This document shows, piece by piece, positions 1 through 9,674 of a stretch of DNA of 10,957 bases. The translations under genes and the position numbers were made by a program. The stretch is from JBIOJM01 sp044450785 (GTDB taxonomy: Bacteria > Planctomycetota > Planctomycetia > Isosphaerales > Isosphaeraceae): assembly GCA_044450785.1 (NCBI GenBank), contig JBIOJM010000342.1:1-10957 (forward strand). The letters are read 5' to 3'. Numbering within the stretch: the stretch's first letter is position 1; every line of letters begins with the position of its first letter. A model generated the notes under the pieces. It was given only the letters and a program-made list of their open reading frames with translations, was not told the DNA's origin and searched no databases.

Positions 1-14
1 AGCCGCACCAGGTC

Positions 15-116
15 GTAGGGTGGGTCGAAACGATGCACCGCATCGTGAGGCCCACCGATCGCCACGGCGTTCCCGGTGGGCCTCGCCGCGACGTGTAGCG
101 GCTCGGCCCACCCTAC
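15..116. repeat. cloverleaf-like palindromic repeat element
   Basis: The outer arms GTAGGGTGGG (15-24) and CCCACCCTAC (107-116) are a perfect 10-bp inverted repeat. They enclose three further hairpins: CGATGC/GCATCG (31-36/40-45, loop of 3), GAGGCCCACCG/CGGTGGGCCTC (47-57/74-84) and GCCGC/GCGGC (85-89/98-102). The predicted fold is a four-way junction. It is not a tRNA, because no T-loop or anticodon pattern is present. Arms beginning GTAGGGTGGG are, from memory, typical of short dispersed repeats in many bacterial genomes, so a non-autonomous MITE- or REP-like element is likely. No target-site duplication is obvious in the flanks. Confidence 0.7.
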
Positions 117-194
117 TGCTTACGCGGCAACCACTACCGCCCAAAGATGCGCGCACGGCGCGGAGAAGGTGCGGAGTCAGAATCTAACCGGTCG

Positions 195-234
195 CCCTCG
201 CCCCTTTGGTGGGGAGAGGGATGGCGTGAGGGGG
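195..234. repeat. dispersed CCCTCGCCCC / GGGGAGAGGG hairpin repeat
   Basis: CCCTCGCCCC (195-204) pairs with GGGGAGAGGG (211-220) at 9 of 10 positions around the loop TTTGGT. A second G-rich arm, GTGAGGGGG (226-234), could pair with the same C-rich arm instead. Sequences of this CCCTC-N-CCCC/GGGGAGAGGG type recur between genes in many high-GC bacteria, so I read it as an ordinary intergenic repeat rather than a specific regulator. Confidence 0.5.
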
Positions 235-237
235 CGA

Positions 238-279
238 ACCGCCTGGTGAACACGGTTTCGCTCCGCCAAACCAGGCGGT
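238..279. repeat. 10-bp inverted repeat, ACCGCCTGGT / ACCAGGCGGT
   Basis: ACCGCCTGGT (238-247) and ACCAGGCGGT (270-279) are perfect inverse complements around a 22-nt loop. It lies directly after the hairpin repeat at 195-234 and may belong to the same composite element. Neither side has a T-tract. The rest of 1-507 contains nothing I can support as a gene. Confidence 0.5.
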
Positions 280-507
280 GATCAGCGAGAAGTCTCATTT
301 TCTGTCCGGGGCTGTGTCGAGTCGCTTCCGTGATGGTTGTGCCCCGTTAAAACCGGTGATCCGGCCGCTGGTCCTATCCGTCATGAACGAGATCATTTGT
401 CTTGTCCCGAGTTCAGGACCGACAAGGGCTCAGGCCAAAAAGTCCGATAAGGCCGCATAATCGATGGCATGGGGGCGATTCTACCCCCCCGGACTACCCG
501 CGAGAGA

Positions 508-1794
508 TCAGGGCTTCTTCTGTGATTCTCCCCGGCTGATCGGCCCTGCGCCGAGATCGTTCTTGAAGTCGAGAATGCCGCCATCGTCGACGAGGTTTTT
601 CCCGACCGAATAGACCATCCAGCCCTGCGGCAGCTTTTTCACACGCAGGGGCTCGCCGTTGTACGGGTCGATCGTCGCTTCCGCGGGCAGGCCGAGGTCG
701 CTGAGCTTCGGCACGCGATCGCTGCCGGGGGGAACCCGAGCTTGAAGGGCGCTCAGAACGCGGAGTGAACGTGACATCGCCCGCGGGCGCTCGGCCGGTT
801 CGCGAACTAAGGCCAGCGACGGCTCGAGCAGTCTAATCAGGGCTCCGTACAGATTCGGTCCGTGGCTCGGAGTGGGGGCCCCACTCTTGTCGGAAACCAC
901 CTCGGCATAGGGCCGCGAGCTCTTTTCCAAGTACCGATCGAAGAGATCGATTAACCCCAACGCCGCTTCGTTCGCGAAGCCCCGCATCAGCCAGAAGCCA
1001 GAGGCGGGCAATTCCCGTACCGACGACAGGGAGTAGGACCGTTCGCTCCGCAACGCCCAGTTGTATCCGTCCATCGTGTCGTGAAGGGCCAGTTCGGTGT
1101 CGAGCGCCTGGCGCGCGGAGGGAGAGACCGGGCCGGCCTGCAATACCTGGTTCACTCCGTCCATGGCCACGTGTTTGCATGCCAACGTCACCAGATACCC
1201 GATGAGCAGCGGCTCTCGGCGCCAATGACGCGTCAGCCGCAACATCAGGACCTGAGTGGCGAGCGCGTCGTCGGCGCGGCCTTTCTAGAGCAGCAAGGCG
1301 GAGCGGGCTCGCAAGACGCGAGCCAGCAGGCGATGCTTGCTCGAATGCTCCATGTAGGGTTCGACAAAACGGGTCGTGGGCAAGGTGCCGTCGAGCTGGG
1401 GATCCGAGTCGGGGCAGTCCGCCGCCTGCTCGAGGAGCGGCATCACCCTGGGATACGCGGCAAACAGTTTTTCCAGCCTCTCCTGGTCGGCCGGCGACAG
1501 CGACCCGGTTGGGTACACTGTCTTGGGATAGAACCCCAGTAGTTCTTTTTGGATCGCGTCCAGGTCGTCAGCCGCGCGGCGGAGATACACGTCCGCGTTC
1601 GTCTCGGGCGGGATCGGCTCGCGGGCGAGGTCCGCAAGCTGCACCGGATCGCCTGCCTGGCGAAGAGCGACGAGCCGGCGCTCAAGCTGTGTTCCGGTGC
1701 TCCAGACGAAGTACGCGTTGAGGATCAAAAGGATGGCGATTGCCGCTCCCGTGCAGATCGCGATCCATTTGAGAATCTTCTTGAGACGTTTCAT
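508..1794 (-). pseudogene. membrane-anchored hypothetical protein, interrupted by an in-frame TAG
   Basis: Read from ATG 1794 (ribosome-binding site AAGGAA about 7 nt upstream), the frame runs 169 codons to TAG at 1287-1285. It then continues open in the same frame for 258 more codons to TGA at 508, so an intact gene would encode 428 residues. Residues 1-7 are basic and about 8-30 form one membrane helix (IAICTGAAIAILLILNAYFV), leaving a long, largely helical domain outside or in the periplasm. The second half has ATG 1245 as a possible restart but no Shine-Dalgarno sequence before it. It has the composition of real protein and closes with a plausible C-terminal domain. No family is recognised; it resembles the uncharacterised membrane proteins that follow ECF sigma factors in planctomycetes. 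It is the third gene of the sigma unit and overlaps the second by 113 bp. The TAG may be a true nonsense mutation or a sequence error. TAG also ends ppdK here, so general recoding is unlikely. Confidence 0.65.
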
Positions 1795-2218
1795 CGGCGG
1801 TTTCCTTCATATCGACAGTGAATTGTTGGATCATCTGCTGGAGCCGGACCCCGTACTCGCGGGCGTCATCGGAGTGAGGTCGGACCGCCGCGAGCCGCTC
1901 GTACACCCATTGCCCGGTGGAGGGATCGGTGATGGAAGCTACGTCGGCGGCGATCTCCGCGGCCTGTCTGGGGACGGGCGGCGCACCGAGCACAATCGCG
2001 AGACGGCGATCGAGCGTGTCATTCACCCAGTAATTGAGCGCCAGGCTTGCAAGCACACCGATGGCGACGGCGAGTGCCGGGCGGAGCGGACGGCCGGCGG
2101 ATGTCACGGAGGCCGGGCGCAACTGGGCGGCCGCGGCAGCCAGCACTCGAGGACGCAGCTCGGGCGGTGCGCCGCGGGGTGTCACTTGCTTGAGCCGGCG
2201 TTCGATGTCGTCGTTCAT
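1682..2218 (-). CDS. single-pass membrane protein in anti-sigma position
   Basis: The start is taken as ATG 2218 because AAGGAG lies 5 nt upstream; the frame also has a GTG at 2224, but it sits on the ribosome-binding site. The ATG is 2 nt after the sigma-factor stop, so the two are translationally coupled. The 178-residue product has a polar, arginine-rich N-terminal segment (1-45, probably cytoplasmic), one membrane helix (about 45-62, ALAVAIGVLASLALNYWV) and an outer segment. Its place after an ECF sigma factor and its topology fit a membrane-bound sigma regulator. The HxxxCxxC zinc motif of the ZAS anti-sigma family is absent, so this role is inferred from context. The last 37 or so residues overlap the start and membrane helix of the next gene. 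They are very polar and basic, as expected if an ancestral stop had been lost. Confidence 0.6.
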   Translation of the reverse strand: MNDDIERRLKQVTPRGAPPELRPRVLAAAAAQLRPASVTSAGRPLRPALAVAIGVLASLALNYWVNDTLDRRLAIVLGAPPVPRQAAEIAADVASITDPSTGQWVYERLAAVRPHSDDAREYGVRLQQMIQQFTVDMKETADETSQEDSQMDRDLHGSGNRHPFDPQRVLRLEHRNTA

Positions 2219-2220
2219 TT

Positions 2221-2745
2221 TCACTCCTTCACCATCTGACTGCGCATCTTCTCAAGGGCCGATCGGTAGCGCGTGGCGACCGTCCCCTGCGGAAGCCCGG
2301 TCAGCTCGCTGATCTCGCGGAACGTCAGGTCCGCATAGATCTTCAACTCGACAATTTCGCGAAGATCGTGGCTCAGCCTCGCCATTGAGGCGGCAGCCCA
2401 TTCCGCCGTCTCGATGTCTTGGAGGCCATCACCTGTCGCCTCGAGGAACAACGATTCCCGCGAAGGGGCCGCTCGCAGCCGGCCCTCGCGCGCACGCCGT
2501 TCGACCAGTCGGATTGCCTCGTTTCGCGCAGTCGCAAATACGTAAGCCACGAGGTCCTCGACTGTTGCCAGTCGCTTCCTCGCGCGGGCCAGGCGGACGA
2601 AGGTATCTTGCAGAACGTCGTCGGCATCGGCCCTTGACCCCAACCGCACGACCAGGTAGTGGTGGACCCGATTGGCGCAGGCGTCGTACAGCTCCGCAAA
2701 TGCCGCCGGGTCACCGCGGGCCAGCCGTTCGGCTCGTTGGTCCAT
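2221..2745 (-). CDS. ECF-family RNA polymerase sigma factor
   Basis: The protein is 174 residues, normal for an extracytoplasmic-function sigma factor: region 2 and region 4 only, with no region 1 or 3. Region 2 spans about residues 14-85, with the core-binding and -10-recognition helices around DADDVLQDTFVRLARARKRL and AYVFATARNEAIRLVERR. Region 4 spans about 122-172 and contains the -35-binding helix-turn-helix TFREISELTGLPQGTVATRY. It would direct RNA polymerase to a small regulon. ATG 2745 has GGAG about 6 nt upstream. The gene is first in a unit with a membrane protein and a larger membrane-anchored protein, the usual arrangement of a sigma factor controlled by a membrane partner. No typical ECF promoter (AAC-type -35 with CGTC-type -10) was found in 2746-3017, so autoregulation cannot be shown. 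The signal it responds to is unknown. Confidence 0.92.
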   Translation of the reverse strand: MDQRAERLARGDPAAFAELYDACANRVHHYLVVRLGSRADADDVLQDTFVRLARARKRLATVEDLVAYVFATARNEAIRLVERRAREGRLRAAPSRESLFLEATGDGLQDIETAEWAAASMARLSHDLREIVELKIYADLTFREISELTGLPQGTVATRYRSALEKMRSQMVKE

Positions 2746-3017
2746 CGCCGCTCCGGATCGGTTCGTCGGCCAGGGATGGTACCACCCAACCCCAGCATGC
2801 CCGAAGAATAGACCCGCCAGGCGGGCGGTTTTATTGGGAACTCATTCCGCGAGTTGGGGATTTTTCCGCTTGGCTTCCTTTTGCTCCGTCTCCGATTTAC
2901 GCTGTGGAATCCAGAAGCCTTTAAGTCTCGGGCCAGCGTCTTGATCGAGATCGTGTACAATAAAAGGAGTCTACCTTCCAGAAGGGAACGAGTTCTCACG
3001 AGAATAAGGACGATCGA

Positions 3018-3452
3018 ATGGAGACCACAGTGATGGGCAAGGTGGTCGTCACCGCCAAGATTGAGAACCTCGAAGACCTGTTCGATGTTGAGAAGGGATC
3101 GATTTCCTCCGACGCCGTGCGTAGCGTGGAAGTCCATGATGCTCTCGTCGATACCGGCGCCACGGGACTTCTCCTACCCAGGTCGATGATCGCTTCCCTC
3201 GGGGTGCGTCCTCTGCGAACACGACAGGCGCGTGGGCTGGGCGGAGCGTTGACGATTTCGATGTTTCGCGCCGTGCGTTTGACGATTCAGGGACGAGACT
3301 GTGCGATCGACGTCGGCGAGATTGGTGATGAATTCCCGGTCTTGGTCGGCCAGGTCCCGCTCGAGCTGCTCGACTGGGTCGTCGATCCCAAGGGCCAACG
3401 CCTGATCGGCAACCCCGAGCACGGCGGGCAACATATCATGGAGGTGTTCTGA
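3018..3452 (+). CDS. retropepsin-like (clan AA) aspartic protease
   Basis: The 144-residue protein carries the active-site motif ALVDTGATGLLLP at residues 42-54, with D45-T-G as the catalytic triad of a retroviral-type aspartic protease. Such enzymes act as dimers, each chain giving one Asp. The C-terminal part (about 107-135, FPVLVGQVPLELLDWVVDPKGQRLIGNP) matches the conserved end of the small bacterial clan AA family, where the sequence after the flap is ILGQ/LLG-like. There is no signal peptide or membrane helix, so it should be cytoplasmic. ATG 3018 has AAGGA 7 nt upstream; ATG 3033 (residue 6) is an alternative that better matches homologues as I remember them. It stands alone, divergent from the sigma unit and convergent with ppdK. 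Its substrate is unknown. Confidence 0.85.
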   Translation: METTVMGKVVVTAKIENLEDLFDVEKGSISSDAVRSVEVHDALVDTGATGLLLPRSMIASLGVRPLRTRQARGLGGALTISMFRAVRLTIQGRDCAIDVGEIGDEFPVLVGQVPLELLDWVVDPKGQRLIGNPEHGGQHIMEVF

Positions 3453-3461
3453 CGACTGCGC

Positions 3462-3577
3462 GAAAAGGGGATAAGTCCCATTATTGTTCGATGGCCGACA
3501 GCGGGCCCGATTATTGGACTTATCCCCTTTTCCCCGCCGACAGCGGGCCTGATTATTGGACTTATCCCCTTTTCCCC
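3462..3577. repeat. two 42-bp tandem repeats with an inverted partial copy
   Basis: Positions 3494-3535 and 3536-3577 are tandem 42-bp units differing at one base (GCGGGCCC against GCGGGCCT). Each contains GGACTTATCCCCTTTTC (3516-3532 and 3558-3574). The inverse complement GAAAAGGGGATAAGTCC lies at 3462-3478, so a 17-bp stem can form with either unit. The cluster fills the gap between two convergent genes and begins 9 nt after the protease stop. It may end transcription from both sides, but it lacks a clear U-tract. Similar GGGGATAAGTCC sequences are, as I recall, frequent in planctomycete intergenic DNA. Confidence 0.75.
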
Positions 3578-3578
3578 G

Positions 3579-6263
<2,685 letters not shown>

Positions 6264-7157
6264 TTATTCCTTGGGAACGCCGCGGGAACGGTCGGCGCCA
6301 ACCAACAGGCGGCTCTGACGGTTCCGGCTTTTCCACGTGCCCCACGTGACGGGTACGGGGCGGGCGACGCGGGCGAGTGGCTTGTTCTTGTGCTTGCCGG
6401 CGACGGCCCTCAAGGCATTTTCGTGTTCGAGCCAGAGGCTCTCGGTCCCGCGGTCGTACAGCAACGGCTTTCCATCCTGGAAATAACCCGTGGTGGCCAT
6501 GGTCAAGCGGCGTTCGTCGAGAGTCGCTTCGTAAATCGAGAACTCCGCCTGGTGCGGAAGAAAGAGATTGACCACGACCAGGAACGGGTGGTCCTCGACG
6601 ATGTCATTGATGACTTGAACCTTGCCCAGGACGGCGGTGGGATACACGCAGTTCTGTCCTCGCAACGTGTGGCCCACCACCATGGCCTCCGACGGAATCC
6701 GCTGCCAGATCGTGCCACCGCCGGTCTCGACCAGGGGATAATCGATGGCCCGCGAGACGTACTCACTCGTCGGCCGGCAGAGGCGAGCCGGGTCGATCTC
6801 ACCCTGCTGGAAGCGGAACCAACGGTGGCCGTCGCCGTCCTTCCATCCCGACCAGAGCCGCGATTGTTCCCCGTCGATGTGATACCAATCCGCCGGGGGT
6901 TCCGCATAGGTGGTGATCGGCGCGATGTTGAGATAGCCGACGACCGCGCGCCGCTGGGACTCTCGAACTTCCCCCAGGAGCATACTGCACTCATTCCAGA
7001 GGTTTCTCGCCTGCGCTTGCAGGTAGAAGCTCACCACGACGATGGCGGCCAAGGTGAAGGCCAACGGCAGGAGGCGTTTGGGCCGCTTGGACACCGGCGG
7101 TTTCGGCCGCTCGGATCCTGGACCGGCGTCGTTCGATTCGATCCGGGTCATGGGCAT
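6264..7157 (-). CDS. DUF3179-like membrane-anchored protein
   Basis: The 297-residue protein has a basic, proline-rich N-terminus, one membrane helix (about 29-46, LLPLAFTLAAIVVVSFYL) and a large outer domain. Three stretches recall DUF3179 proteins: VGHTLRGQNCVYPTAVLGKVQVINDIV (161-187, the 'AYP...VND' block), DGKPLLYDRGTESLW (228-242, the 'LYDR.T.SLW' block) and TWGTW (271-275). The CPLCG-type cysteine motif of typical members is missing, so this is a divergent form and its biochemical role is unknown. ATG 7157 has a strong GGAGG 4 nt upstream; ATG 7151 is a second option at 10 nt. It is first in a two-gene unit and its TAA abuts the ppdK start. The promoter is at 7221-7249. Confidence 0.7.
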   Translation of the reverse strand: MPMTRIESNDAGPGSERPKPPVSKRPKRLLPLAFTLAAIVVVSFYLQAQARNLWNECSMLLGEVRESQRRAVVGYLNIAPITTYAEPPADWYHIDGEQSRLWSGWKDGDGHRWFRFQQGEIDPARLCRPTSEYVSRAIDYPLVETGGGTIWQRIPSEAMVVGHTLRGQNCVYPTAVLGKVQVINDIVEDHPFLVVVNLFLPHQAEFSIYEATLDERRLTMATTGYFQDGKPLLYDRGTESLWLEHENALRAVAGKHKNKPLARVARPVPVTWGTWKSRNRQSRLLVGADRSRGVPKE

Positions 7158-7220
7158 GACCCTCCTTCCCGGTCGAGTTGTTCAATTCAGGACCTCTCGC
7201 GAGGGTGGGAACGAGCTGTT

Positions 7221-7249
7221 TTTATGCCAGAGTGCCGGGGGCCTGTCAA
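7221..7249 (-). promoter_or_regulatory. sigma-70-type promoter of the DUF3179-like gene and ppdK
   Basis: On the minus strand there is a perfect -35 TTGACA (7249-7244), a 17-nt spacer, and -10 CATAAA (7226-7221) with an extended TG one base upstream. The start of transcription would be near 7214, giving a leader of about 57 nt that holds the palindrome CTCGCGAG (7196-7203) and the strong ribosome-binding site. The palindrome is a possible operator, though 8 bp is weak evidence. Confidence 0.6.
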
Positions 7250-7263
7250 CTACCCACCGAAGA

Positions 7264-7367
7264 GAAGGATGAAGGATGAAGGATGAAGGATGAACGCGGA
7301 AGGACCAAAGCGGAAGGATAAAGAACAGAGCTCTTACTCATCCTTCATCCTTCATCCTTCATCCTTT
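7264..7367. repeat. inverted array of heptamer GAAGGAT / ATCCTTC
   Basis: Four perfect copies of GAAGGAT (7264-7291) face three perfect copies of ATCCTTC plus an ATCCTTT (7340-7367), separated by 48 nt. The two arms can form a stem of about 28 bp. The right arm contains the EF-G stop codon (TGA, 7361-7359) and its penultimate codon, so on the minus strand the structure begins inside the end of EF-G. The loop holds a direct repeat GCGGAAGGA and the palindrome GAGCTC. It may act as a terminator or 3'-end stabiliser for EF-G mRNA; there is no U-run. Confidence 0.75.
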
Positions 7368-9440
7368 CAGTGCGAGGGTCTGCGCCTTCTTGACGATCTC
7401 CTCCTGGAAGCGGGATGGGACCTTTTGATACTTGAGGAATTCCATGCTGAAGCTTCCCTTGCCCTGGGTCATGCTTCGCAGGTCGTTGGAGTAGCCGAAC
7501 ATCTCGGAGAGGGGGACTTCCGAGGCGATCACGCTGTAGCCCGCCCGGGACTCGGTGCCGTGGATGACGCCGCGCTTTGCCGAGAGGGCGCCGGTGACCG
7601 GGCCCTGGAACTCGGTCGGGATCTCCACCTCGACTTTCATGATCGGTTCCAGCAGGACGGGCGCGGACTTCTTGAACGTCTCCCGGAAACAGTCGCGTGC
7701 GCAGATCTCGAACGCCATCGTGGACGAGTCGACGTCGTGGTACGAGCCGTCCTCGAGCCGCATTTGAACGCCCATCACTTCGTAGCCGGCGACGGGCCCT
7801 TTCTGGAGGGATTCGCGGAACCCCTTTTCCACGGAGGGGATGTATTCCGTGGGGATGCGGCCGCCCGTGACCTTGTTTTCGAAGACGAAGGGCTCGGGCG
7901 ATTGGGGGTCGATGGGGATCAGCTTGCCCACGATGTGGGCATACTGGCCGGCCCCGCCCGTTTGTTTCTTATGTTTGTAGTTGAACGGGGTCTCCCGTGT
8001 GGGCGCCTCGCGATAGCTCACCTTGGGAGCACCGACCGAGCAGTCGACCTTGTACTCGCGCCGGATCCGTTCGACGTAGATCTCGAGGTGGAGCTCGCCC
8101 ATGCCCGAGATGATCGTCTCGCTCGTCTCCTTGTCGACGTGGACCCGGAAGGTGGGGTCCTCGCGCATGAAGCGGTGCAGGGCTTTGGCAAGCTTGTCGT
8201 AATCGGCACGCTTGACCGGGTGGATCGAGAGATCGACGACGGGCTTGGCGGCGTAGATGCTCTCGAGCGACAGGTCGGCACCCTCGGTGCAGTACGTGTC
8301 GCCGGTGGCGCATTCGATCCCCATGACGGCCACGATGTCGCCGGCACTCGCCGAGTCGATGTCCACCTTCTGATCGGCGTGGATGCGGAGGATGCGGCTG
8401 ATTCGCGTCCGCTTCCTCTGCCGCGAATTGAAGTAAAAGCATCCCTTGGCCAGGGTCCCCTGATAGATCCGGACGAACGTGACTTGACCGAAGGGCTCCT
8501 CGACGAGCTTGAACGCCATGGCCACCAGCGGGGCATCGGGATCGGGTGCCAGCGGCACTTCGGCCCCGCCATTGTTGTGGTCCTTGGCGAAGATTTCCCG
8601 GTCGAGGGGGCTGGGCAGGTAGCGCGTGACGGCATCGAGCAAGGGCTGGACGCCCTTGTTGCGGTATGCCGAGCCGACCAGCACGGGACAGATTTGCTGG
8701 GCGATCGTGCCGTCGCGAATGGTCTTGTGAATCAGCTCGATGGGAACGTCGGCTTCCTCGAGCAGGAGCTCCATGATTTCATCGGAGAGCATGGAAAGGG
8801 CTTCCAGCATCCCCTGGCGGGCACGTTGCACCGGCTCGACCATGTCGGGCGGGATCGGTTCGCGCCGGATCGACTCCCCCTTCTCGCCGTCGAAATAAAT
8901 CGCCACCCGGTCGATCAGATCGATCACGCCCTGGAAACTCGATTCTGCGCCGATCGGAAGCTGGAGCGGAATCGCCGTAAGGCCCAGCTTGCCCTCGAGC
9001 TGCTTGATGACGTTGGCGGGGTTGGCACCCGTGCGGTCCATCTTGTTGATGAAGGCCAGGCGGGGGATCGAATAACGCTTCATCTGGCGGTCGACGGTGA
9101 TCGATTGCGACTGGACCCCCGCCACGGCGCACAGCACGAGCACCGCTCCGTCCAGCACGCGGAGCGAGCGCTCGACCTCGACCGTGAAATCGACGTGACC
9201 CGGCGTGTCGATGATGTTGATCTTGTGGTCGTCCCACTGGACGGTGGTCGCCGCCGAGGTGATCGTGATCCCTCGCTCGCGCTCCAGCTCCATGTGGTCC
9301 ATCACGGCCCCTTCACCCTTCACTTCCTTGATGACATGGGTCCTCCCGGTGTAATACAAGACCCGTTCGGTCAGGGTGGTCTTCCCCGAGTCGATGTGTG
9401 CCGAGATCCCGATATTCCGGACGTTGCGCAGGTTTTCCAT
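7359..9440 (-). CDS. fusA: elongation factor G (mitochondrial-EFG1-like type)
   Basis: This GTPase drives translocation of tRNA and mRNA on the ribosome. From ATG 9440 it is 693 residues, full length for EF-G. The GTP-binding motifs are intact: AHIDSGKT (14-21, P-loop), RGITI (56-60, switch I), DTPGH (78-82), NKMD (132-135) and GSA (256-258). Domains II to V follow, with EVPLSEMFGYSNDLRSMTQGKG near the end. The sequence NIGISAHIDSGKTTLTERVLYYTGR and AVLVLCAVAGVQ closely recall human GFM1, placing it with the spdEFG1/mtEFG1 group known from planctomycetes; this is from memory, not an alignment. The frame extends upstream to TTG 9593, but the family N-terminus is at ATG 9440, where the Shine-Dalgarno is weak (TTGGA). 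A second EF-G paralogue elsewhere is expected. Its stop codon lies inside a heptamer repeat. Confidence 0.95.
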   Translation of the reverse strand: MENLRNVRNIGISAHIDSGKTTLTERVLYYTGRTHVIKEVKGEGAVMDHMELERERGITITSAATTVQWDDHKINIIDTPGHVDFTVEVERSLRVLDGAVLVLCAVAGVQSQSITVDRQMKRYSIPRLAFINKMDRTGANPANVIKQLEGKLGLTAIPLQLPIGAESSFQGVIDLIDRVAIYFDGEKGESIRREPIPPDMVEPVQRARQGMLEALSMLSDEIMELLLEEADVPIELIHKTIRDGTIAQQICPVLVGSAYRNKGVQPLLDAVTRYLPSPLDREIFAKDHNNGGAEVPLAPDPDAPLVAMAFKLVEEPFGQVTFVRIYQGTLAKGCFYFNSRQRKRTRISRILRIHADQKVDIDSASAGDIVAVMGIECATGDTYCTEGADLSLESIYAAKPVVDLSIHPVKRADYDKLAKALHRFMREDPTFRVHVDKETSETIISGMGELHLEIYVERIRREYKVDCSVGAPKVSYREAPTRETPFNYKHKKQTGGAGQYAHIVGKLIPIDPQSPEPFVFENKVTGGRIPTEYIPSVEKGFRESLQKGPVAGYEVMGVQMRLEDGSYHDVDSSTMAFEICARDCFRETFKKSAPVLLEPIMKVEVEIPTEFQGPVTGALSAKRGVIHGTESRAGYSVIASEVPLSEMFGYSNDLRSMTQGKGSFSMEFLKYQKVPSRFQEEIVKKAQTLALKG

Positions 9441-9668
9441 GATCCAAGTGCACTCAGATACCGTCCAGAGGGTGGAACGCCCTTTGTTCGGGCTACGAAC
9501 GACGCGTCGAGTCCAATCGACAAGTTTGAGATCAGCCCACCGTTCCAACGCGGGCTGAAAGGCATGCCGGGGAGAGTTTCGGAGGCACACCAAAACCGAT
9601 CTGGCTCAAGACTAATCAATTTTGGTGTGAAGCATGGGAAGAGTCCGAGTAGAGACAATGAATGCGAG
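9441..9668 (-). promoter_or_regulatory. long structured 5' leader of EF-G
   Basis: About 228 nt separate the inferred transcription start from the EF-G ATG. Three inverted repeats lie inside: CACACCAAAA/TTTTGGTGTG (9586-9595/9620-9629, perfect, 24-nt loop), CAGCCC/GGGCTG (9533-9538/9552-9557) and GTTCG/CGAAC (9486-9490/9496-9500, 5-nt loop). They could form a regulatory leader, or part of the region could be an inserted dispersed repeat. No known riboswitch pattern was recognised. No gene is supported in 9441-9832. Confidence 0.4.
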
Positions 9669-9674
9669 CACGAT

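Noticed and set aside
278..460. Short plus-strand frame of 60 codons
   Set aside because: It starts in an inverted repeat with no ribosome-binding site, and no recognisable protein pattern is seen. A 63-codon minus-strand frame here is equally unsupported.
471..490. GGGGG/CCCCC hairpin as terminator of the sigma unit
   Set aside because: Correctly placed after the last gene, but there is no U-tract and a G5/C7 pairing is weak evidence.
1285..1287. TAG as a recoded amino acid in this organism
   Set aside because: ppdK ends with TAG at its normal C-terminus, so TAG is a working stop here; a local read-through cannot be excluded.
2813..2835. CCCGC-CAG-GCGGG hairpin followed by CGGTTTTATT, like a terminator
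   Set aside because: No plus-strand gene lies upstream to be terminated, and the stem is only 5 bp.
2941..2961. TTGATC and TACAAT as a promoter for the aspartic protease
   Set aside because: The boxes are only 9 nt apart, and no acceptable -35 lies 16-18 nt before TACAAT.
9441..9593. N-terminal extension of EF-G from TTG 9593
   Set aside because: EF-G proteins start a few residues before NIGISAHID; the extension covers palindromic leader sequence and uses a rare start.
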